Origin: Parafrankia irregularis
GTDB taxonomy: Bacteria > Actinomycetota > Actinomycetes > Frankiales > Frankiaceae
NCBI RefSeq assembly: GCF_001536285.1
Contig: NZ_FAOZ01000007.1
Location: forward strand, 75,360-139,359
Direction of reading: 5' to 3'
Length of the DNA stretch: 64,000 nt
Positions 60,879 to 64,000 of the stretch are shown one piece after another. The position numbers and the translations under genes were made by a program. The notes below the pieces were generated by a model, which saw only the letters and a list, made by a program, of their open reading frames with translations, was not told the origin of the DNA and made no database searches. Within the stretch, counting starts at the first letter, position 1; each line of letters begins with the position of its first letter.

Positions 60879-61684
60879 GTGCGTGCAGGTGGGCGCGCCG
60901 GAGGCGGGAACCGGCCGGGCGGCGCGGCTGGCTCATCCGAGCCTCATCCCGTTCGTCCTCGAGACGCGGCCGTGGCCAAGCTGGCGACGTACGACTTCGA
61001 CGTGATCAGGAACGAGGTGCTGCGCCCGTGGGCCGACGACGGGGGTGCCCGCTCCCGGCAGACGGCCGCGTGGGCGCTGGAGGCGCTTGCGCTGCTCGAC
61101 GACCGTCGGTACGCGGCCCGGGTGCGGGCGCTGGTCCGCGGCTGGTCCAGGGAGAACAACGTCCCGCGCCAGGCCGCCGGCATCGTCGCCTACGGCACCT
61201 ACCTCGGCTCCGACTACGCGGATGAGGCCCTTGCCTGCATGCGCCGGGCGGCCGGCGGCCGGGTGCGCCGGTCCGACAGCCGCCGGGACGGGGTCGAGCA
61301 GACGGAGCAGGTGCTCGCGAAGATCGTCGAGCAGTCGATCGTGGACGTCTTCGTCGCCGGCGCGCAGGAGACGGTCGTGGCGGAGCTGGCTGAGTGGACC
61401 AGGATGCCGGTCTGGCGCTGCCGGCAGTGCTGTTGAGCGAACTCGCTTCCGGTGACGCGCAGGTAGACCGGGACAGGCGGCGCCGGCTTCGCACCTCACT
61501 GCAGAAGAAACTCGCCAACAACTCCTCCCGCGACAGCAACGACGCGAGGAAGTTCGCCGCCTGCCTGACCGCCAGGCTGCGGACCGCCTTCGTGGCCGCT
61601 CCCGACGCGCCGGAACCGACCCGTTGCGCACGCTCGCCGACGCCCCCGAGCAGCTCGCTGGGAAGAGCGGGCAGCAGCGCATAG
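60879..61684 (+). pseudogene. Decayed gene, helical-repeat protein fragment with frameshift
   Basis: From about 60972 the frame reads as protein (KLATYDFDVIRNEVLRPWADD, ALLDDRRYAARVRALVRGW, NNVPRQAAGIVAYGTYLGSDYADEALACMRRAAGG), an Ala/Arg-rich helical-repeat style. It runs through VAELAEWT and then into a stop at 61434. Near 61395 another frame continues naturally (DAGLALPAVLLSELASGDAQ, SSRDSNDARKFAACLTARLRTAF) before it too breaks down. One indel near 61395 explains it. No start-proximal domain is present, so this is a truncated internal or C-terminal fragment of a larger unknown protein. Confidence 0.6.
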
Positions 61685-61848
61685 TCCTCGCGACCGACGG
61701 TCTGAGCAACATCGGCTGCAGCGATCTCAGAGCCGCCTCGATCGGAGACAGGTCGGCGATCGCGAAGATCGTGCAGTCGTGCGGCCCGGAGATCCCGGAG
61801 TTGCCGAAGGGCGTCCACGTCGAGATCGTCGGCTGGAGTTGCGGGTAA
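61606..61848 (+). pseudogene. Fragment of a VWA-like protein
   Basis: In a third frame the sequence reads RTLADAPEQLAGKSGQQRIVLATDGLSNIGCSDLRAA and ends with GVHVEIVGWSCG. The QRIVLATDGLSN segment is the strand-loop of a VWA domain. The rest of that domain and the start are missing. It abuts the previous fragment without a spacer, suggesting deletions fused the remains of two genes. Confidence 0.5.
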
Positions 61849-61892
61849 GGGCGGGCACTGTGGGGCGTGCCGCCGAGGAGGCGGATGTCGCC

Positions 61893-62251
61893 GGCGCGAG
61901 CGCCGCGGCGAGCCGTCGCCGCCCACGGTGGCTCAGTATGTCAAGGTCGGCGGCCAAGAGCGCGAGTTCGACGCGGCCATCACCGAGCGACTGCCCGACA
62001 AGCGGGTCGCCTGGGAAAGCACCAACGGTCCCACCCACGCCGGAGTCGTCGCCTTCCACCGCCTCAACTCCGACGAGACCCGGGTGACGGTTCAGCTCGA
62101 CTGGCAGCCCGACGGTGTCGCCGAGAAGATCGGCTCGGCCGTGAGTGCAGACGACCGACGCGTCAAGGCCGACCTGAAGCGCTTCAAGACGTTCATGGAG
62201 GGACGCGGAACCGAAACCGGCGCGTGGCGCGGCCACGTCGGCAGGCCCTGA
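61893..62251 (+). pseudogene. 5'-truncated SRPBCC (polyketide cyclase/dehydrase-like) protein
   Basis: From GTG 61928 the frame encodes VKVGGQEREFDAAITERLPDKRVAWESTNG, VVAFHRLNSDETRVTVQLDW, and RVKADLKRFKTFMEGRGTETGAWRGHV, which is the C-terminal two-thirds of a small SRPBCC-fold protein common in actinomycetes. The first ~40 residues of the fold are absent and the upstream sequence does not supply them. Probably a remnant; a short functional form cannot be excluded. Confidence 0.55.
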
Positions 62252-62302
62252 CCGAGAACGCCGGTCGAGGCACAACCGCGGTCCCACGGCTGTCGGACAT
62301 GC

Positions 62303-62339
62303 GTCGTGCCGGCCCGCCGAAGCGGCGGGCCGGCACGAC
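62303..62339. terminator. Perfect 17-bp hairpin
   Basis: GTCGTGCCGGCCCGCCG and its exact complement flank a three-base loop (AAG), between the SRPBCC fragment and the convergent GlsB-like gene. The strongest terminator-like structure in the window. Confidence 0.75.
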
Positions 62340-62407
62340 ATCGAGCTAAACGCATGGGATGGTGGGGTGCGAAGGAAGCAGGTGAGCCCCACGAGAATTC
62401 CGCGAAT

Positions 62408-62686
62408 TCAGTGCCGGACCGAGGTGCGGCCGTGCACCGCCCGCCAGACGAGAAGAGCGATGATTGCCCCGATAATGGACCCGATTATCCCGGACGGCTG
62501 CAGTGCGCCCTCGCTGAGATCATGCCCGAATAGCACGTAGCCGAGCAGTCCACCGATGAAGGAGCCGACGACGCCGAGCAGTATTGTCCCCGGGATTCCC
62601 ATGGGATCTTGGCCGGGGACCACCAGTCGAGCCACGGCACCCGCGATGAGACCGAGGATAATCATGCTGACAATGAACCAGAGCAT
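62408..62686 (-). CDS. GlsB/YeaQ/YmgE-family small membrane protein
   Basis: A 92-residue protein with three hydrophobic helices (WFIVSMIILGLIAGAVARLVV, GTILLGVVGSFIGGLLGYVLF, GIIGSIIGAIIALLVW) and the Gly-rich pattern of the transglycosylase-associated/YeaQ family. Members are induced under stress and sit in the inner membrane; the molecular role is unsettled. ATG 62686 follows GAGGGG; the long open frame upstream is not coding-like. Single gene. Confidence 0.88.
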   Translation of the reverse strand: MLWFIVSMIILGLIAGAVARLVVPGQDPMGIPGTILLGVVGSFIGGLLGYVLFGHDLSEGALQPSGIIGSIIGAIIALLVWRAVHGRTSVRH

Positions 62687-63471
62687 CGAAGTCACCCCTC
62701 GCTGTGAATACGTCAGCCGGGCCCGAACACCACGGACCTCATATCGCCAGAACGGAAATATCGCCTTTTTCTGATCGTTCCGTTTCCCGGCGGCGCTCAG
62801 CGGAGTACCCGGTCCCACAGGGCCCAAACCCTGCAGTTGGCCGAGGTCCCTGCCTAACCGGGCGGACGACGAATCTGACGACGGCACAGTGGACCACGAG
62901 TATCGCTGCGCCGACGGTCACTGACATCCGCACGCGGTCGGGTCCACAGCATGGGCCTTGCGATACCGACAGCGGACCGGCCGGGCCGCAGGTGACATCC
63001 GCGCCATCCGCACGCGCACCCGGAGCGAGTGACCCGCAGGGCCGCGCTGCGTCGAGGCCGGGCGCCCGCCCGGACGTGGTTGCCGGGCGGGCCGGTCTCG
63101 CCCGTGGAGCGACCGCGCCGGACGCGTCGAGGCGAATCCTCGCCCGGCGCCGTCCCGTCCTGGGGCGACCGCAAGCGGATATCGAGGCGCCGCGGGAACT
63201 GGCCTCTCGTGAGGCGAGCATTCACGGCCGGCCGGCGCCGAAGCGCTGGCGGCGGCTTGCTAATCGCCGTTCGACTCCGCCTGGCACGGCTGCGGCGAGG
63301 GTCACACCTGTCGCGTCTGCGGACAGGTGTGTTCCCGCCGACCGAGGGAAGATCGGGTGGAGCACGCCGGCGGCGGCGATCGGACTCAGGAAGGCGAAGA
63401 AGCCGGCCCTTCCGATCCGCTGACGATCGACCACAAGGTAGCGTCCGCAATGCTTGGGAGGCACGACACCG
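62687..63471. other. Gene-free region, 785 bp
   Basis: Several open frames cross this GC-rich stretch on both strands, but none has recognisable protein content, a ribosome site or a consistent codon bias. I see no convincing feature. Confidence 0.4.
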
Positions 63472-63759
63472 ATGACGAAATGGGCCGCGGCGGTCGCGGA
63501 CAAGGTGACGACGGTGACCGTTCCAGTGATCCATGGTACTGAGCACGCCGCCGTGGCGGTACAGGAGAAGGCCGCCGAGGCCACAGCACCGGCGCGGCGG
63601 CACACCAGCAAACTCTTCAGCCGACTGGAGAAGGGCGCCAGCGGTGTGGTGAAGGGCAACGGCAGGGGACGATCGTCGGTAGGCCTCGTCGCGATCGTCA
63701 GCGTCCTCGCGACCGCCGGGGCGGTGCTCTTGGTCGTCGTAGGCAGGAGGCGAGGGTGA
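63472..63759 (+). CDS. Small membrane protein, hypothetical
   Basis: A 95-residue protein with a soluble Ala/Lys/Glu-rich N-terminal part (WAAAVADKVTTVTVPVIHGTEHAAVAVQEKAAEA) and one C-terminal membrane helix (LVAIVSVLATAGAVLLVVVG) ending in Arg residues. GGGAGG lies ten bases before ATG 63472. The layout resembles tail-anchored stress-type small proteins, but no family is recognised. It does not overlap other genes. Confidence 0.6.
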   Translation: MTKWAAAVADKVTTVTVPVIHGTEHAAVAVQEKAAEATAPARRHTSKLFSRLEKGASGVVKGNGRGRSSVGLVAIVSVLATAGAVLLVVVGRRRG

Positions 63760-64000
63760 GCATAGCGAAGAAGCCTCGCGCGTCGGGCCTTCGATACCGA
63801 ATGTGGCTGGTCCCATGCGCCACCGTCTGCGACGAGTGCCGCCTTCACCAGGGTGTGTTCCGAATACCGGGCGGCCGGGCCTCAGCCAGTCTTGAGACTC
63901 GAACACGCTGACCGCGAGCACTCCGGAGGTGACCGAGTAGTCCTGCTGGGGATGGCCTGCTGGACGAGATCACCCATCGTGACGTGGATCATGAGCTGGA
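63760..64000. other. Window end, 241 bp, nothing firm
   Basis: An open frame on the minus strand enters from the right edge (LAVSVFESQDWLRPG) and could be the end of a gene outside the window, but there is too little to judge. Confidence 0.3.

Noticed and set aside
62687-63471. Several 150-350-codon open frames on both strands
   Set aside because: They have no ribosome sites, no domain-like sequence and no codon bias distinct from the opposite strand.
1-64000. tRNA, rRNA, integrase or transposase genes
   Set aside because: I looked for tRNA T-loop patterns and recombinase or transposase motifs and saw none that were complete. A dedicated scan would be needed to exclude weak cases.

Overview
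The window is very GC-rich with strongly G/C-biased third codon positions, frequent GTG starts and many ATGA/GTGA gene overlaps. Together with an F420-type LLM oxidoreductase, an NDMA-dependent-type alcohol dehydrogenase, type II NADH dehydrogenase, paired acyl-CoA dehydrogenases and large regulator families, this points to a soil actinomycete. A Frankia/Parafrankia-like organism is my best guess, but that is inference. I see no rRNA, tRNA, CRISPR array or intact insertion sequence.

Region 1 (1-13.7 kb): the 3' part of a large multidomain protein with a TIR domain and a metallopeptidase-like C-terminus (its 5' end lies outside the window); aldose 1-epimerase; an MMPL/RND transporter; a lipase-like hydrolase; then, behind a strong hairpin, a translationally coupled trio of a Cas4/RecB-type iron-sulfur nuclease, an unknown protein and an SF1-type helicase. 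The helicase reading frame is broken by one base. An HD-domain hydrolase converges on the trio.

Region 2 (13.7-30.4 kb): mostly housekeeping or accessory metabolism and transport. It holds an MTHFR-like protein, a VOC protein, two methyltransferases, an HxlR regulator, a MarR-MFS drug efflux operon, a DMT-type membrane protein with a long tail, an operon of binding-protein-like and VWA lipoproteins, a secreted glycerophosphodiesterase and NDH-2.

Region 3 (30.4-34.8 kb): a 63-residue peptide whose N-terminus matches the lasso-peptide leader pattern perfectly but whose core is a Trp/Gly repeat without any acidic residue. It is followed by a long hairpin, tandem repeats and an FAD monooxygenase of the aromatic hydroxylase type. 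No lasso processing enzymes are visible. A HAF-repeat protein and an orphan KdpE-like response regulator follow.

Region 4 (34.8-54.4 kb): a catabolic island with its own regulators (IclR, TetR), palindromic operators and uptake system. It contains an LLM oxidoreductase, SDR, NTF2-like protein, two paralogous proteins of an unknown family, a VOC protein, an amidohydrolase, an acyl-CoA dehydrogenase pair, an RraA-like aldolase, a Liv-type ABC importer with a permease-permease-ATPase fusion, an alcohol dehydrogenase and an aldehyde dehydrogenase. The set would suit import and CoA-dependent oxidation of an alcohol- or ring-bearing organic compound; the substrate cannot be read from the sequence.

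Region 5 (54.4-64 kb): a gene-poor stretch, a GGDEF protein, a TetR regulator divergent from a DUF1254 protein and a sulfotransferase across a symmetric operator, a run of decayed gene fragments ending in a perfect 17-bp hairpin, and small membrane proteins.
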